Below are positions 1-12,557 of a stretch of DNA of 64,000 bases, in pieces. Origin of the DNA: Bryum argenteum (taxonomy: Eukaryota; Streptophyta; Bryopsida; Bryales; Bryaceae); assembly GCA_037043015.1 (NCBI GenBank), contig CM073329.1, positions 13,346,648-13,410,647 of the forward strand, in the 5' to 3' direction. The stretch's first letter is position 1, and every line of letters starts with the position of its first letter. The notes under the pieces are model-generated. The model was not told the origin of the DNA. It worked only from the letters and a program-made list of their open reading frames with translations, and did not search any database. The position numbers were made by a program, and so were the translations under genes.

Positions 1-2038
1 ATTCCCTGTCCATCACCATGCAGCGCGTTTGCCGCAGCTTGCGAACGGTTACCGACAAGGAGTTCGCGGATGAATTGAAAGCTGCTTCGGCTGAAGAAGG
101 TACCGAAGCTGAAAGCATCATGGCAAAACAACCTGCGGAAGTTGTTGAAGAAAAACAACCGGTTGAAAAGGCACTAGATGTTGTTACAGAGAAGGAGGTG
201 GTTCCGCCTGTCGTTGGAACTTCACCAGCAACAACCCCACCACCAGCACCGCCCGCTTTGCAACGTACTCAGTCTCTAGTTAGTGAGAATGTTCAAAGTC
301 CAGCAGCAGAGTCCAATGGTGACGCTCTGGTCACCGTTGACAAACAAGTTGTTAGTCAGGACCCTGCCGCTGTGAGAACGTTCACCAGCGTGGCGCAGGC
401 TAACGCTGCCGCGAATCAGAATCGGAGACTTGACCGAAGGCGGGGCACTACTGAGAAGACCATCGGCCTTGATGTTCTTCAACAGTACTTTGCTGGCAGC
501 TTGAAGGACGCCGCCAAAAGCATCGGAGGTTAGTTCTTAAACCTCTTCATGATTTTCTGAAGATTTTTGCATACACTTCACACCACAACCTCAGAACGTA
601 CCGACGCGTTAAGGATGCTCTAGATTTCGTCGTAGAGAAGGATGACTTATTGGAGAGTGTGAGTGCTGGAAGCTCGTGATCTGAGGGACGAGGGTATTCG
701 ATATTGTCTTATTCGAAGTCTTGAGTGATGGACTATCATAATTTTGTAGCAGATTGTGAGAGTGGTGGGCGAGAGAATGTAGGGTAGCGTGCTTAGCATG
801 GGACTTACATGGGTCGATTGTGTGGCGTTGCAGTGTGCCCCACAACATTGAAAAGAATTTGTCGTCAACATGGGATATCAAGATGGCCATCGCGGAAGAT
901 CAACAAAGTGAGTCGATCATTGAAAAAACTGCAAGGAGTGATAGAGTCGGTGCAAGGAGCAGACGGTACATTACGTATCAACGCACTGAGCGGCGACATA
1001 GCGTCAGCAGCCGTGGCCGCGGCGGCAGTCACAGGAGTAGCCCAAGCAGCAACAAAGGAAACACCACAATCGAAGGAGCTGAGCAACATTGACAGCTCGA
1101 GCCAGATTCGGATCGAAGAAGACAATTCGCCCATGAGCGAGTCTCCGAAAGACAACGGCCCAAAGAGGGCGACTCCAAACGGTGACCGAAATTCGGACGA
1201 CGAGAGCTCAGGAGCTGGAGACGGGTCCACGAACCACGGCGGCGGCGCGTACGACACCGTCTCCTTGGAGCAATCTGAAGGTCGCAAGCAACCCAACCCG
1301 CCAGTCGTGAGCCTACCGAACGGAAGCTCCAGTCGCAGCCAGTGCGGCTCGGACTGGGACCGGTCCCCGAACGGGAGCATCTCAGACTTCGACCGGAACA
1401 CAGACTCAGGGTCCGGAACAGGATTCAACGGAAACGCGATTTGCGTGGAGAGTCGAGTCCACGGCGGCGCGAGTGCGCTTGCCGCGTTACGAGACTCGGA
1501 TTTGAGCTCATACGGGTACCCCGGATCCGCGAACTACGAAGGCTTGAACGACTACTCGCGGTACGCACTCGAAGACTCCCCGAGAGAAGTCACTGGTGCG
1601 CATCGAACTGGAAGCTCACATCACGAAGGTGACTCGAGCTCGCCATCGTCCGGGGGAGCCAACGGAAACGGCCATCCTCGCAAGCACTGGCCGTCAGTTC
1701 CAGCAACTGGAGTCGAATCAGTCACCGTGAAAGCCACATTCGGCGTCGACACAGTGCGGTTCAAGCTGCCAGTGGGCTCCGGGTACTTGGACCTCCGGAA
1801 CGAAGTCAGCCGGAGGCTGAAAGTAGTAGACGACCAAGGCTTCGATCTCAAGTACCTCGACGACGAAGAGGAGTGGATGCTGATCACCTGCGACGCAGAC
1901 ATCAAGGAGTGTATCGATGTAGCCCAAACCTTGGGTCGGCACACGGTGAAGCTTACAGTACGACAGAGCAACTCTCAAAACTCTAGCGGCAACACGTCCA
2001 ACGTCAGTCTGCAGGAAATGAACTGCCAAGCGGCGTAG
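1..2038 (+). CDS. NLP: NIN-like protein (NLP) transcription factor, 5' part outside window
   Basis: Two exons are visible, <1-528 and 834-2038. The intron (529-833) splits the RWP-RK domain exactly between SIG and [15 protein letters not shown], and splicing restores the frame. The first exon enters the window in frame with [15 protein letters not shown], the end of the NLP GAF-like region, so the true start lies upstream; the ATG at 18 is internal. After RWPSRKI comes a long Ser/Gly-rich linker. A C-terminal PB1 domain (about 1707-1976) has a Lys in VTVKATFG and an acidic YLDDEEEW / CDADI cluster. NLPs are nuclear factors that bind nitrate-responsive elements and pair through PB1; that role is family knowledge. 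The regulatory N-terminal half cannot be judged here. The family assignment is secure, the paralogue is not. Confidence 0.95.
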
Positions 2039-2606
2039 AAGTCTACCCCGCAATTCCCATTCAGGCAGGATTTAGATTAGGTGAAAATCTGGAAGAGCAA
2101 GGTGTAAGCTGAGCCTTCAACCTTGACCTGAGCCTCGAATCATTATAGTTCGGGTGCCATGGTTTTGTGTCGAGGGATGCTGCTGCTTGCACGCTTCGAC
2201 TCTTTCGTTGTATTTTACGAAACAACTCCATAGGTGCCGGGCAGCACACACTTGGTCAGATTAGCTTCCACCGCCCTTTTTTCTATCGCTGGATGTTACG
2301 CAATACATTCAATCAACTCGTTGAACTGTATTCAGCTCGCATGGTCCTGATCTAGTGTGCTGCTTTGTGTCCGGTATCGATCAGTTCAGTTCCATCATGT
2401 CCTGGTTTTACTGCTGCTACGAACCGAACTTGTTACACTTGAGCATGTAGGATTTGTGTTTGCCAATCTGTGGTTTCCTTCTCCATTCCATGGCACCAGT
2501 GGCTGGTTAGGAATTAGCTCAATGTTTACCGTGAGGGGGGCCAGTAATTCACGGTATGACCATCCAAGGTGGGCATGCATCCAAAGTTGGTTGAATGAGT
2601 ACTTTA

Positions 2607-2776
2607 TTCTCGCTGGTTTCGAAGTAGGTTTGGGTATCTTCTGTGTATTCTGGTCTTGATTAGATTAGCTCCATACATGGGCCTGTTTTGATTCTCGCTG
2701 GTCTCGAAGTAGGTTTGGGTATCTTCGGTGTATTCTGGTCTTGATCAGATATGCTCCATATAAGGGCCTGTTTTGA
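2607..2776. repeat. 85-bp tandem duplication downstream of NLP
   Basis: Copies 2607-2691 and 2692-2776 share TTCTCGCTGGT.TCGAAGTAGG through GGGCCTGTTTTGAT with a few substitutions. They lie 570-740 bp after the NLP stop, probably in or just beyond the 3' UTR. Confidence 0.85.
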
Positions 2777-2924
2777 TATGGGCTTGCGTGAGTTCCAAGT
2801 TCAGAGTCCAGCTTCTTCATGCATGGTCCTGGTTTTGTTGCGGCAAACCGTGCATGATAGATTTGGGCTTGTGTAAGTTGTGAGTTGTGCGCTGGTCTTG
2901 ACTCCTCTTGTATGTGTGTATAAA

Positions 2925-3185
2925 CTCATCTATGTATGTGTGTATGAAATCTTCGCTTCAATTTCCCTACCATTTGTGAGATCATAATATTCAAAGTTTT
3001 TTTTCCCTTGTTGCAAAGTGGGTTTGAATTTTTTTGTGAGCCCAGAAAACCAATCCCCAGAGTAAATTTGAGGTGTAATACTTCACATTCTTATTCCTAG
3101 GTGAGTTAGGAAAATGTCTATGCAAAAATGATAAAATATTCACATGGAGGTATGCTGAAATTCAAATACAAAGGCCGGTCTGACA
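2925..3185. repeat. Dispersed repeat fragment, related to 11145-11450 and 31160-31400
   Basis: This segment shares TATGTGTGTATGAAAT, a TTTGTGAGATCATAA-like motif, a GAGCC..AAAACCAAT block and GGTATGCTGAAATTCAAATA in the same order with 11145-11450. The motif around the ATCATAA block recurs in the right arm of the TTAA-element nest near 31230. It is probably a decayed fragment of that repeat family. Confidence 0.6.
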
Positions 3186-6100
3186 ATAAAAATGGCATGT
3201 GAAGGATAATTGGATTGAAGATCAAGACGGTGAGATCAGGCCATGGAACCTTATGTACATGTACTAAAACACAAAACTTAAAAAAAACTAAAATCTACTT
3301 TTGGTGAATTTTTGCGATCTGATAGATTTTCGGCAGATTTTGAGAATAAAATGAACATATACCACAGTTCTGGGCAGATTTCAAATAGTGTCTTCAAACT
3401 TTGATTGCGAATATCTCCTAGAGTACAAGGAATTCTCAAGCACATAATAACTTTTCACAAAGCTATGGGAAAACTCTACATTCTGCCAAAGTAACACCTT
3501 CATATGATCTCAATTTAGTAACTGAGAACCTGTCCAAAGTCAAATCCACCACAATGTGTTTGATCTCAACTTTAGGGGTTGTAAGGGAGTGGTGCGGCAA
3601 AGTGTGATGCTTGCATGTGTGTAATTTCGTGGCATGAGGAATCAATGTGCTGTGCTAGAGGGGGGTTGACCGGAGTGCGCTTTACTCTTTACAGACAGAA
3701 TCTCGGTATGATTGTGTGAACAGTTGTGGCGTTGCGAATATCGTCTCCCAGATCATGGGCGGTCCAGAATCGAATTTCTGCTTACTGTATCTCCCTCCTC
3801 GCAACTTACAATAGAAAAGTTACTTCTGACTTTTCTCTCTTTTCTCTCCACAAGAACTGCAATCATCAAAAATATCCCGAAAATGTTAACAATACCCATC
3901 ATCAAAATATTCCAAAAGTGTTAAAAATACAAAAAAATAACATATGAATCTGTTGGTGGGACCCCGGGTTTCCATAGGAATTTGATGAATGGGTCTCTTC
4001 ATCAATGTTTGAAGTGTTTAGAAATGAAAATTTACTTTTCAGCATCTCCCTGTTGAGTGAGATGCATTCATAAACATAGATATTTTGGGTTGGGTTTTTG
4101 AATCGTGCAATGTTGGATTTTATCGATTCATGTGTAGGCGGAAGATTCTCAACACATATAGATAATATTCCTTGTAGTTTAGCAACCATGCAAGGCACAT
4201 AGAATACAATTGAGAATTTTGAGTTATGTGCTTTTTTTTAACGACATCAAGAATTTTTGTCCACTCATTGGTGATGATCACTCTTTCCCTCTTCAAGATA
4301 AGAACAACTTGAGCAAAGATTTTTCTTTGATAATACAATCACAATACTAAATGAACGCGAAAGGCTAAGTAAATAAAGAAAAGAACTAACTCTAAAACCC
4401 AAAAATCTAGTATTTGGGTAACTTCCAAATTATCAAATATACCTTGGTCTACTCAAATTATGGAAGCCATTGCGTGCATGGGCCTAAGACATGCATAAGG
4501 GAATTTAATAATGTACACTTGGAAGATTTTATAGAATTTGGAGTACTGCAGTTGGATTAGAGAGTTCCAAAAATCTGAAATAAAGAAATGGTAATGAATA
4601 TTCTTTGACCAATACCTACTACCGGCATCCAATATAATCATTTAATCATTTTAATTCTTTTAAAAAGTTACCTGTTGCGAGATCATGGTCGGTTACAAGA
4701 GTTGAATGAAGATTCTCTGTATTTTAAGTGATATTTATGTACTTAGAATAAACTTATGTACTTAGAATTCATTTTGGAGGTTTTTGATGTTGTGTGGTTT
4801 TCAATCCTCTTGGCTTGGTTAACCCACAAAGGTAAAGAACCGAGGGGTTTGAAGAAAAACTTAAATATGTTATGAAATGTGCATACCGTAAGAGTATGCT
4901 CATTTGGCCAAAATGAAAATCGTTGAGTACTAATGGTGTACTATCCAATGAAAAGTGGGGGTCGGGTGGTGTAAAATTATGTAATAAGTATGCAAGTACA
5001 TTCACACGGATGGTTGGATTATGGTCTCAAGAATCTCATCTAATTTGGAGGAAAATTGGATGGTATAAGGTAAGAATACCAAAAACCGTGAATATAAGGT
5101 GGTTTGACTAGAAGGAATGGAGTCAGAAATTATGTGAAATTTTTTTGGGATGAACAAGAAAGAAATGATGAAGAATGCAAGTTGTCTCATATTTTTATTC
5201 CCTGTACATAATTCTCTAGAATTTCTCAAAGTGGAAAGTGCACGGTGGATAACTTAGAGTTTCAACGGTCACTTGTTTCTCTTCCGCTCTTTGCTTCTGG
5301 TTGCGTTAGCCTTTGGTTGTATTAGCCTCGGTAGAAGATATTCTTGCAAGTTTGAGAAACACATCGCATTATCTGGAGTGAGCATTTCCCTCCATTGTTG
5401 TTGCAGTGCTTCATCGTCTTCCTCTCCACATTTGCCTGTGGTCATTGGTAACAATTGGAGTTTCGTGATCATCAAAGATTTTAAGAACCAGCTTCTAGAA
5501 TCTGTCTCTTTAGGCTTTTCTCGATTCGATGCGCGCCATGGAGACGGACATGGATCCCTCCACCATTCCTTGCCTTCATGCTCCTTATCTCTGTCAGGTG
5601 TTGTCACTCGCCCGAGATCATTGCTTTCCGTCGCGTGTAAGAATTTTATTTTAACCACTTTCTCTCTCTTTTCCACAGAATGAGAAGTATGGGCTCAGTA
5701 TGTAACGTTACACAAAGGCCAACAATACAATTAATCGTAATTTGTCCGCATTTTTACCATTTCTCAATTTGTTTAGGCTAAGATGTAGTATCAGCGACCT
5801 TCCATGTATTATTTTGTGCAGAATGTAGCAAGCGGGTACATTTGCCGAGGTGAGGTCGCCGATACTACGTGTGTCCCCCTGCAACAATAGTGGCCTTCTC
5901 TCCCAGGTTTGTTTCATCATTACCATGAATTTTCAATCTGCATTGGAATTCGTGTGCTTACAATTTGCTTCAATCTGCATGTAGTCTGCAATAACTTAGC
6001 ATTGGAGCATTTGTCATCATTGGGATGTTTCATAAGCAGATGCAATTGAAGTCTTCTATTCTTAATGAATACTGCAAAGAGGTAAGAGAAAACAATCTGA

Positions 6101-6770
6101 AAACAATATTTTTGAAATGTATGTGTTCATTCTTTGTGTGATGCGACTTCTCCATTAAAAAGGAAGTTTTTCCATTTATTAGAGTTAGTGAGGCAGTGTA
6201 GATTTGTTGTTCATGAAATGCAGAAATGATGCTTTTGTGATGCTTCATGCTTATGTGATGTTAGTTCTGATCAAATTAGCATGATGATACCGTATATGAA
6301 CTTTGATTTAACATTAACTTGATCTCAGTTAAACATTGATTTTACAGCAATGTTGTGTCTCATCAGAGCTGAAACTAACAAGTGACCTTTCAAGATGCTA
6401 TGCACTGTTTAGAAAATGGTGGAGAAGGTTTACTAACCTGGTGAGTAGAATTTCAACGATCACTTTGTTGTCCTTCCCTTCTTCCTTCATTTTGTGTTTG
6501 CCTTGTTGGTAGCCAATGAGGTTGTGGATGTAAAACAATGGGTGATGCTTGGAAAGGAGAAGAGAATCGGTAGTGTAGGTTTTGTGATGGTAATGTGGAT
6601 TGCACATGGTGGAGGTAATATGGTTGTTTGATGGCATGGGAGTGAATGCAGAAGGTGAAGGAAAAAAGTATTGGAGATTCGGATTTGGAAGGGAGATTGC
6701 GGAAGAGGTTGAGGAACAGGCGATGACAAGTTTGGACAAAGATCCTCAACTCCCATGTCAAAGCTGAAGT
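3186..6770. other. Non-coding spacer, no convincing gene
   Basis: AT-rich sequence with only short, unrecognised open frames. The longest, at about 5269-5683, is open on both strands (about 135 codons each). It has no recognisable domain, and the plus-strand reading is low-complexity Ser/Leu-rich. A promoter, degraded gene or captured fragment cannot be excluded. Confidence 0.6.
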
Positions 6771-7480
6771 TCAACGTTGCTCAACGTTTGCGCTCCCCTC
6801 GAGGTCATGATCTCTGTGTGCACTTCCTTCAGCCCTCATTGCTCTCATATGTTGTTTCTCTTGACGTGCCATTGCCTTCCTTGCTCGCTCCGTTGCTTTT
6901 GCAGCCTTCGCCGCAACAGCTTCAACAATGCGTGTTGCTTTCAATCTTGTCGCCTCTTCTTTCTCCTCTTCACGCCGTGCATGCGCCTCCGCTGGTTGTG
7001 CAACGCGAAGCTCCTTCACTCGTGCAGCTTCTTCACGGGCAGCAGCTTTGGTCACACTCGCCGCCTCCTTCTCTAGAAGTTTCCTCCTCTTTGATTCTTC
7101 TCTGTCGATTGCCTTCCTCTCCTTCTCTTTGGCCAAATTCTCTCTTGAGTCCTTTGGTCTTTGAAGAGCTTCCTCGTACTCTGTTGCAGTCAAAATTTTG
7201 GAAGTTGTGTAATCTAGAATGGAGTCCCTGTTTCTTGGCTTACTACGTTCAGTTACAGTAGGAAGAGTAAGGAATCGGGTTATGGAATCTTGTTCTTCAC
7301 CTTGTGGCTCAAAACCCACAATTTCCTCTAATATGCTTGGGTCATCGGTTACAAAAAAATGCTCAGCTTGTGAATTTGGTGTCTGATCAAACTCTATCGC
7401 AATTTCATAGGCTTCCAAGCCAAGTGTGTGGTCCTGACCATCGCTGTCTAATTCATCATGGTCACCGTCACGCTAATTAA

Positions 7481-7552
7481 CCCTTAAACGTCAAGCCCCT
7501 CTGAAAATACATTGGAAACCAAGCCCGAGGGGCATGCTTGGACATTTAAGGG
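7481..7552. mobile_element. 72-bp TTAA-flanked inverted-repeat element
   Basis: TTAA (7477-7480) precedes CCCTTAAACGTCAAGCCCCT. The right end ends GACATTTAAGGG followed by TAAA (7553-7556, one change from TTAA). The two ends are largely complementary, so the element is almost entirely a hairpin. It sits inside the transposase pseudogene and shares its CCCTTAAACG end with the larger elements near 30 and 34 kb. Confidence 0.75.
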
Positions 7553-8891
7553 TAAAGGTTAGATTCTTCACATGGCCCAACCCTCCCTTCAAGCTCTCGG
7601 TTTTCATGAAAATCATTATCGTCTACAAACCCCTCTCTCTGTCACCTTGATTACGCCTCTCGTGAATTTCATCACCACATTCCCCTTGCAATTCTTGCCC
7701 TTCATGAATTCCACCCTCTCGAGTTCCCCTTTCACTACACTCTCTAATTCAATCGCCTTTTGGGCTTGGAGATGCCGCTAATGGAGGTTGGAAATGTTAG
7801 AAAGAGACAATTGGTCATCGACTGCTGCGCGGTTAAAAGGCATGATCCCAATGGCGGAAAATCCACTCTTAATGTTTTGGTAAGTTAGAAGTTACTTTAA
7901 AGCAAGAGAAACCCAATGAGCCAAAGTTGCTTTAGTAGCTGGTTGATTCATGTTGCGTCATATCCAGTAGTCTCCATAAGCTCTAATTTTTTTTAAAAAA
8001 AGGTTTGAAGAGACTCACGTCAAGGGGCTGAAGTGCTTGAGAAGTATGAGAGGAGAGAGTGATTAAATCTAACCTGCATGTTTGGCCTCACGCACAACGT
8101 CGAATGTAATGGGTGAACAGTGTCCATCTAGGAGCAACAAATGTCGATGGTCATGAGAGATGGTACAAAAACGACGTATCAAAGTAATGAAGTGACTGAT
8201 CTATGCCGAGAACAAATATGTCGTCATCCAAGCTCGAGGTTGCATGGCCGTTGTGGCCCCGGGCTCGCAGCGTTCAATGTAATTTGCTCCAAAGCGCTTG
8301 CCTCAAAAAATGTAGAAAGACGGTATCGCTGACCCAACGGCATTGACGCACACTAGCACCGAAAGCCACTCGCGTTGGTCCAGAACAATCAAATGAACGC
8401 GACGTGCACCAGTCTTCGCAATCACAAGACCGCCTCCATTCTTTCCAGTTTGTGCGCCGCTCTCAAAGCAACTCTATATACGGTCCGGTGAGTACCCATG
8501 CATGCTATAAAGCTCTTCTAAATTATCATAGAAACTTTCAACATTCTCCTTGCACAAACCCTTTGCACGCGCTGTCTGTAATGCTTGTGCTATTCGCAGG
8601 CTTAATTCTGGTGGCTACGCTTCCAACCTCTCATCCAACCTCCTCTAAGTATGCCATCTCTAAATGGTGTGACTCTCTCTATAGTAATTTCGCTCACCTT
8701 CATCTTGAGCGCTATGAGGGAGAGCCCATGTCCCCTCTCAACCATGGACATGCAAAAGTTTGCTAGTTGCTGCTCCTCATCTTGACTCAAGACGCTTCTC
8801 ACCCCTCAAAATCTGCCCGTCCTCACGCCATACAATTGCTGAACTTCATGGCCGCTTTCCTCATATTTATTCTACCATCATGAGCTGCGAT

Positions 8892-9169
8892 TGCATCTTT
8901 CAACTGCGTGTCTGACCAATTTCCGTTTTTCATGACTTTCTTGGCTCGGTGTGGCCCTGCTAGTCTCCCGAGCAAGCGATTCCCAACATCCTCATCATTG
9001 GACATATCTCTAAGGGGCCTTCGCAGCTGGTGCATCTTTCAACTGCGTGTCTGACCAATTTCCGTTTTTCATGACTTTCTTGGCTCGGTGTGGCCCTGCT
9101 AGTCTCCCGAGCAAGCGATTCCCAACATCCTCATCATTGGACATATCTCTAAGGGGCCTTCGCAGCTGG
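8892..9169. repeat. Perfect 139-bp tandem duplication
   Basis: Units 8892-9030 and 9031-9169 appear identical by eye. The length is not a multiple of three, so the duplication shifts the transposase frame; two overlapping minus-strand frames encode the same RRPLRDMSNDEDVGN stretch. The identity implies a very recent event, or an assembly duplication. Confidence 0.9.
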
Positions 9170-9850
9170 TCCAAGCTTGCAGGTGGATCTACAGCTCTAA
9201 TGTCCTCAACATTGAACCTTTCCAAGTTCCGGTGGACTTCATGAACACGAAATCTTGATTGTTGCCCTTGATTTGCTGCAGAAAAGAGTTGGGTGCCATA
9301 TGAGATTGGATTTCTGAAGACGCACACACTAAAAGCACCCTCTCTCTCGCCACTTTGACTGTGCGGCGACACCTTTGGTTGGACGGAGCTCCTTGTCCTT
9401 GCAACCAAGTCTCCTTGGTGGCCATTGTGATCACCATATGTTGAATTGGTGCTTCGGTCACGATGAGACTGTACTTGCTCCAATGGGCCGTAGTCTAGTA
9501 TCTGGGTTCCAAGATGTGTCTCTTCATCAGAGCTGCTTCCGCTTGTAAATTCCCCTTCAACAGGTACATAGCAGTTTGAAGTGAACTCCAACTCGCTTTC
9601 ACGATAAGACCATGAGCGACCTAGGTAATCCATAGCTCTTCACTAAAGAAAATTGCAGTTCAATAGCAATAGGAGTGTAATTGTAATTTCTTGACGTAAT
9701 GCAAAGAATTACAATTCCAGTGTGCTACTACAATCTGACCCTTCACTCCTCACTAACATGAAGCAAAACTCTTCATGCACAAATTGATCCTCATGATCAT
9801 GGTCACATGTTCAACTTCACTCTTGATAATCATAACCATTCATGGAACAA

Positions 9851-9928
9851 AACTCTTCATGCATTGGTAGGCACGAAGAAGACAAGGACAACTCTTCATG
9901 CATTGGTAGGCACGAAGAAGGCAAGGAC
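9851..9928. repeat. 39-bp tandem repeat, two units
   Basis: AACTCTTCATGCATTGGTAG followed by GCACGAAGAAGRCAAGGAC occurs twice with one substitution. Related ACTCTTCATGCA strings occur just upstream at about 9768. Confidence 0.85.
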
Positions 9929-11144
9929 AGTGAATGTGAGTGAGTTGAATCTCACTTTGTGGCTCTTAAAATTTGTGAGCACTTACATTGCAATTTGATC
10001 ACTAAAATATCTAAAACGGTTAATGTTTGAATAAAATTTTGTGGCTCTTAATTTCTAGATCCAGATCTAGTTTGTTGAAAAATCAAGCCTCCAAACTTAG
10101 AATTCGATTAACAAAGGCCTACTAAAATTGCTCACACAAGCCACGTCGTCAGTGACTTTACTATGTTTTATTCTCGATGAAGGCTGCCATGCACAGTAGT
10201 CCAAATCACTCCCTCAAAATCTGCTCACAATATACTAAAACCCGACTGCTGATGTAAAAATTATCCATCTTTGGTCTGTCACCTCCTTCTTTTACAATAA
10301 CTCTTCTGCACGCCTTGAGAGCGTTAACCGTTTTTGGTTTTCTTACCTTAGTAAGGTGTTCAATAATGGCTCAATTTTCAAAACAAGAAATCTATATGTA
10401 TGTTACGAGTGGACTAGTATGATACTAGTGTTTGAAATCCACCAGTGTAACTCCATGAACTAGTGTTACTCCATGAAATCTATATGTATGTTGGAAGTAT
10501 AGATGTTCCTTAAATGGTGCCCTAAAGTGACCCTATAATATTTGCAGTTATTACATGGTACTATTTCACATGAAGAAGCTATTAATTATGTAGTTGTGAG
10601 TGAAGATTACTAGAGCTCCATTACGGGAGAACTTGCACTTATAAAAAAAAGAAAGTAGGTCATGTATAGTACAAAGAAGAAGATTCTATAACTTACTCCA
10701 AATCTAAGCTTAATGGAGAATTCTTTTAAGTGTGATATCCGTGCATAGAAGTTAAATGCAAAAAGAAGGATACCTGTGAAGAGAAAACATGGATTTTGCT
10801 TTCGAATGTCACCTGATTCTATGAAATATATCAGTCCCACCATACGTTACAATGTTTAGTATATGAATCGTGTGAGTTCGTGTCATGACCCCTTTTCAAG
10901 GTGTTCAATGATGGCTCAATTCTCAGCATGGGAAATTTATAGGGATGTTACTAGTGCAAGCAAGTTTTGTGCGTGAGGGAAATTAGTAGAAAGATGGAGC
11001 AAGTGGAATCATCATTTTGGGACTCTTCTATATTGAGTTATGAATTTTGAAGTTGGAAATATAGGTGTTCCTGAAGTGGTGTCAAGGTCATCTCAAGGTC
11101 AAAGTTTTGAGCTTTGGGAAATTTTTGAGTGTGGAATTGAAGGA
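9929..11144. other. Non-coding spacer with a diverged internal duplication
   Basis: No gene was recognised. The segment around 10350-10500 (AAGGTGTTCAATAATGGCTC, then ATGTTAC.AGTG, then a GATGTTCCT motif) recurs at about 10895-11080. This suggests two degraded copies of a repeat about 550 bp apart. Confidence 0.55.
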
Positions 11145-11450
11145 TCTAGTACCTAACTTGCACATGTATGTGTGTATGAAATTTTAGACTCAAATTCCTC
11201 ACCAATTGTGAAATTGTGATGTTCAAAGTTGAAGAGAAAGGTTTAATCTCTAGTTGTAATATAAGTTTGAAGTGTTACGTGAGCCAAAAAATCAATTTCA
11301 AGAGTATATTTGAGTTAAGGCTCTTTAAATTCTTGTTCCTAAGCAAGTTACAATTATGTCTATATAATTTCTACCATGCGGGGACCTATGCCACTTGTAG
11401 AAATGCTTGATTATTCAAATAAAGGTATGTTGAAATGCAAATACGAAGGC
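11145..11450. repeat. Dispersed repeat fragment
   Basis: It contains GATCTAGTACCTAACTTGCA, TATGTGTGTATGAAAT and GGTATGTTGAAATGCAAATA, in the order seen at 2925-3185. The opening motif also matches GATCTTGTACCTAACTTG at about 31168, in the right arm of the TTAA nest. Confidence 0.6.
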
Positions 11451-11973
11451 AGGAATTATCTAGACATAATTGTAACTCGCGAACTTGAATGTTAGGCGAA
11501 CTTGAATCTGGAAAAGAAATGTCCGAAATTGTGTTTGTGTGGCCCAGACAGTCTCCGAGATATTGACCCGTAGCTGGACTGTATAACTAAATTGCATTTG
11601 TTGATAGCGAAACTGCCATCAAAGAATTTTCACCACTGCTGACATCAAAGCATCGTGTCAGTAAAAATGACTCAAAACCAATACAGAGCATTCTCGCATG
11701 CAAGTAAACCAAAGTTCTACCATTTCAATCAGAATCAAGGTTCTTTCAACGCTCGTGAGCTCTCACTAGATCAGATTCGGCTCCACTCCTTCCAAACTCC
11801 ATGAATCCGTTTGTGACAGGAAGTACCAGCTGTTGCATTACTTTAAAACCTCCTCAAGACTACAATAGGCGGTAGAATTCGATGAATTTCAAAGTGAGGA
11901 GATCTTGAATGCTCAGCACTACATCAAAAGAAGCAATAACCTCCGCTGATTTAAAAGGCAAAAGTTCGTGTGG

Positions 11974-11992
11974 TTAGGGTTTAGGGTTTAAG
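11974..11992. promoter_or_regulatory. Telo-box (double TTTAGGGTT motif)
   Basis: TTAGGGTTTAGGGTTTAAG is a tandem telo-box, an element common in promoters and 5' leaders of plant housekeeping genes. No gene could be anchored beside it. A weak minus-strand start with a GTAAGT donor at 12163-12070 has no visible next exon. Confidence 0.5.
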
Positions 11993-12407
11993 ACGGCAAA
12001 AACAGAGGATTATGCAAATGCGACTACAGAATCTAATGACGGGAGAGCGAGTGATCCGAACTTACTTACTTCGCTGCAATATCGAATACATAGTCGGGAC
12101 TCCAAAGCTGGATTGACTACTGGTACTCAATTTGCACTTGGCCACACTCCCTGGCATCGCCATTTCCGCTCACTATCTCGAATGAAGTGGGAACTGCGCA
12201 ATCAATCGAATGTGATTCGAGAGGCGCATCACGAATCGAAATGCTCGCGATCGTTCACAAGCTGGACGCGGTCCGCTTTGCCAAACTGCATGAGTTTCAG
12301 GGTAAAGAGAGCCTCGGACTTGCAATTGGATGAATAATGTTAGGATGACGGAGTACCATCACTGCATCGATAACGGATGAACAATTTAATTATCATCGAT
12401 TTAACGA

Positions 12408-12424
12408 CGTCATCGGGGACGTCA
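12408..12424 (-). promoter_or_regulatory. as-1-like element (TGACG-N7-TGACG)
   Basis: On the minus strand, two TGACG cores are separated by exactly 7 bp (TCCCCGA), the spacing of the classical as-1 element bound by TGA-type bZIP factors. It lies about 130 bp upstream of the TATA box of the zinc-finger gene. Its function here is inferred from the motif only. Confidence 0.55.
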
Positions 12425-12442
12425 TCCGAACCTCGAGCTGCA

Positions 12443-12532
12443 GCGGGCACCGCGTCGACATGAAGCAGCAGCAGCGGGCAGCGGGCACCGCGTCGACATG
12501 AAGCAGCAGCAGCGGGCAGCGGGCACCGCGTC
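12443..12532. repeat. 38-bp GC-rich tandem repeat in promoter, about 2.4 units
   Basis: GCGGGCACCGCGTCGACATG followed by AAGCAGCAGCAGCGGGCA starts at 12443, 12481 and 12519. The last unit diverges after CGTCGA. It lies between the as-1-like element and the TATA box. Confidence 0.9.
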
Positions 12533-12549
12533 GATACTGAAGATCGGAC

Positions 12550-12557
12550 TATATATA
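12550..12557 (+). promoter_or_regulatory. TATA box of the Dof-like gene
   Basis: TATATATA lies 212 bp upstream of the ATG at 12769, framed by two near-identical ATACTGAAGAYCG strings. Confidence 0.6.

Larger units (their letters stand above)
6771..9633 (-). pseudogene. pogo/Tigger (CENP-B/DDE_1)-type transposase, decayed
   Basis: Read on the minus strand, pieces of one transposase follow in order. They are an N-terminal extension (9633-9170), a Psq-like helix-turn-helix with NWSDTQLKDAIAAHDG (about 8930), and a CENP-B-like HTH (8802-8602, LSQDEEQQLANFCMSM). Next comes a DDE core with ESGAQTGKNGGG, REWLSVLVCVNA, LLLLDGHCSPITFDVV and HTSQALQPLDV (about 8480-8000). A Lys/Arg/Glu-rich coiled C-terminus follows (7418-6771). 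The family's Asp just before ESGAQ is replaced and a stop sits beside it; the Asp residues of LLDGH and LQPLD remain. Several stops and shifts, a 139-bp duplication and an inserted 72-bp element interrupt the frame. It should be inactive, although the 215-codon C-terminal piece is still open. Confidence 0.85.

Noticed and set aside
5269..5683. Antisense pair of frames of about 135 codons
   Set aside because: Both strands are open with low-complexity composition, no domain and no promoter or splice context.
12070..12163. Minus-strand ATG followed by a strong GTAAGT donor near the telo-box at 11974
   Set aside because: 31 codons with no recognisable similarity and no convincing next exon between 11470 and 12070.
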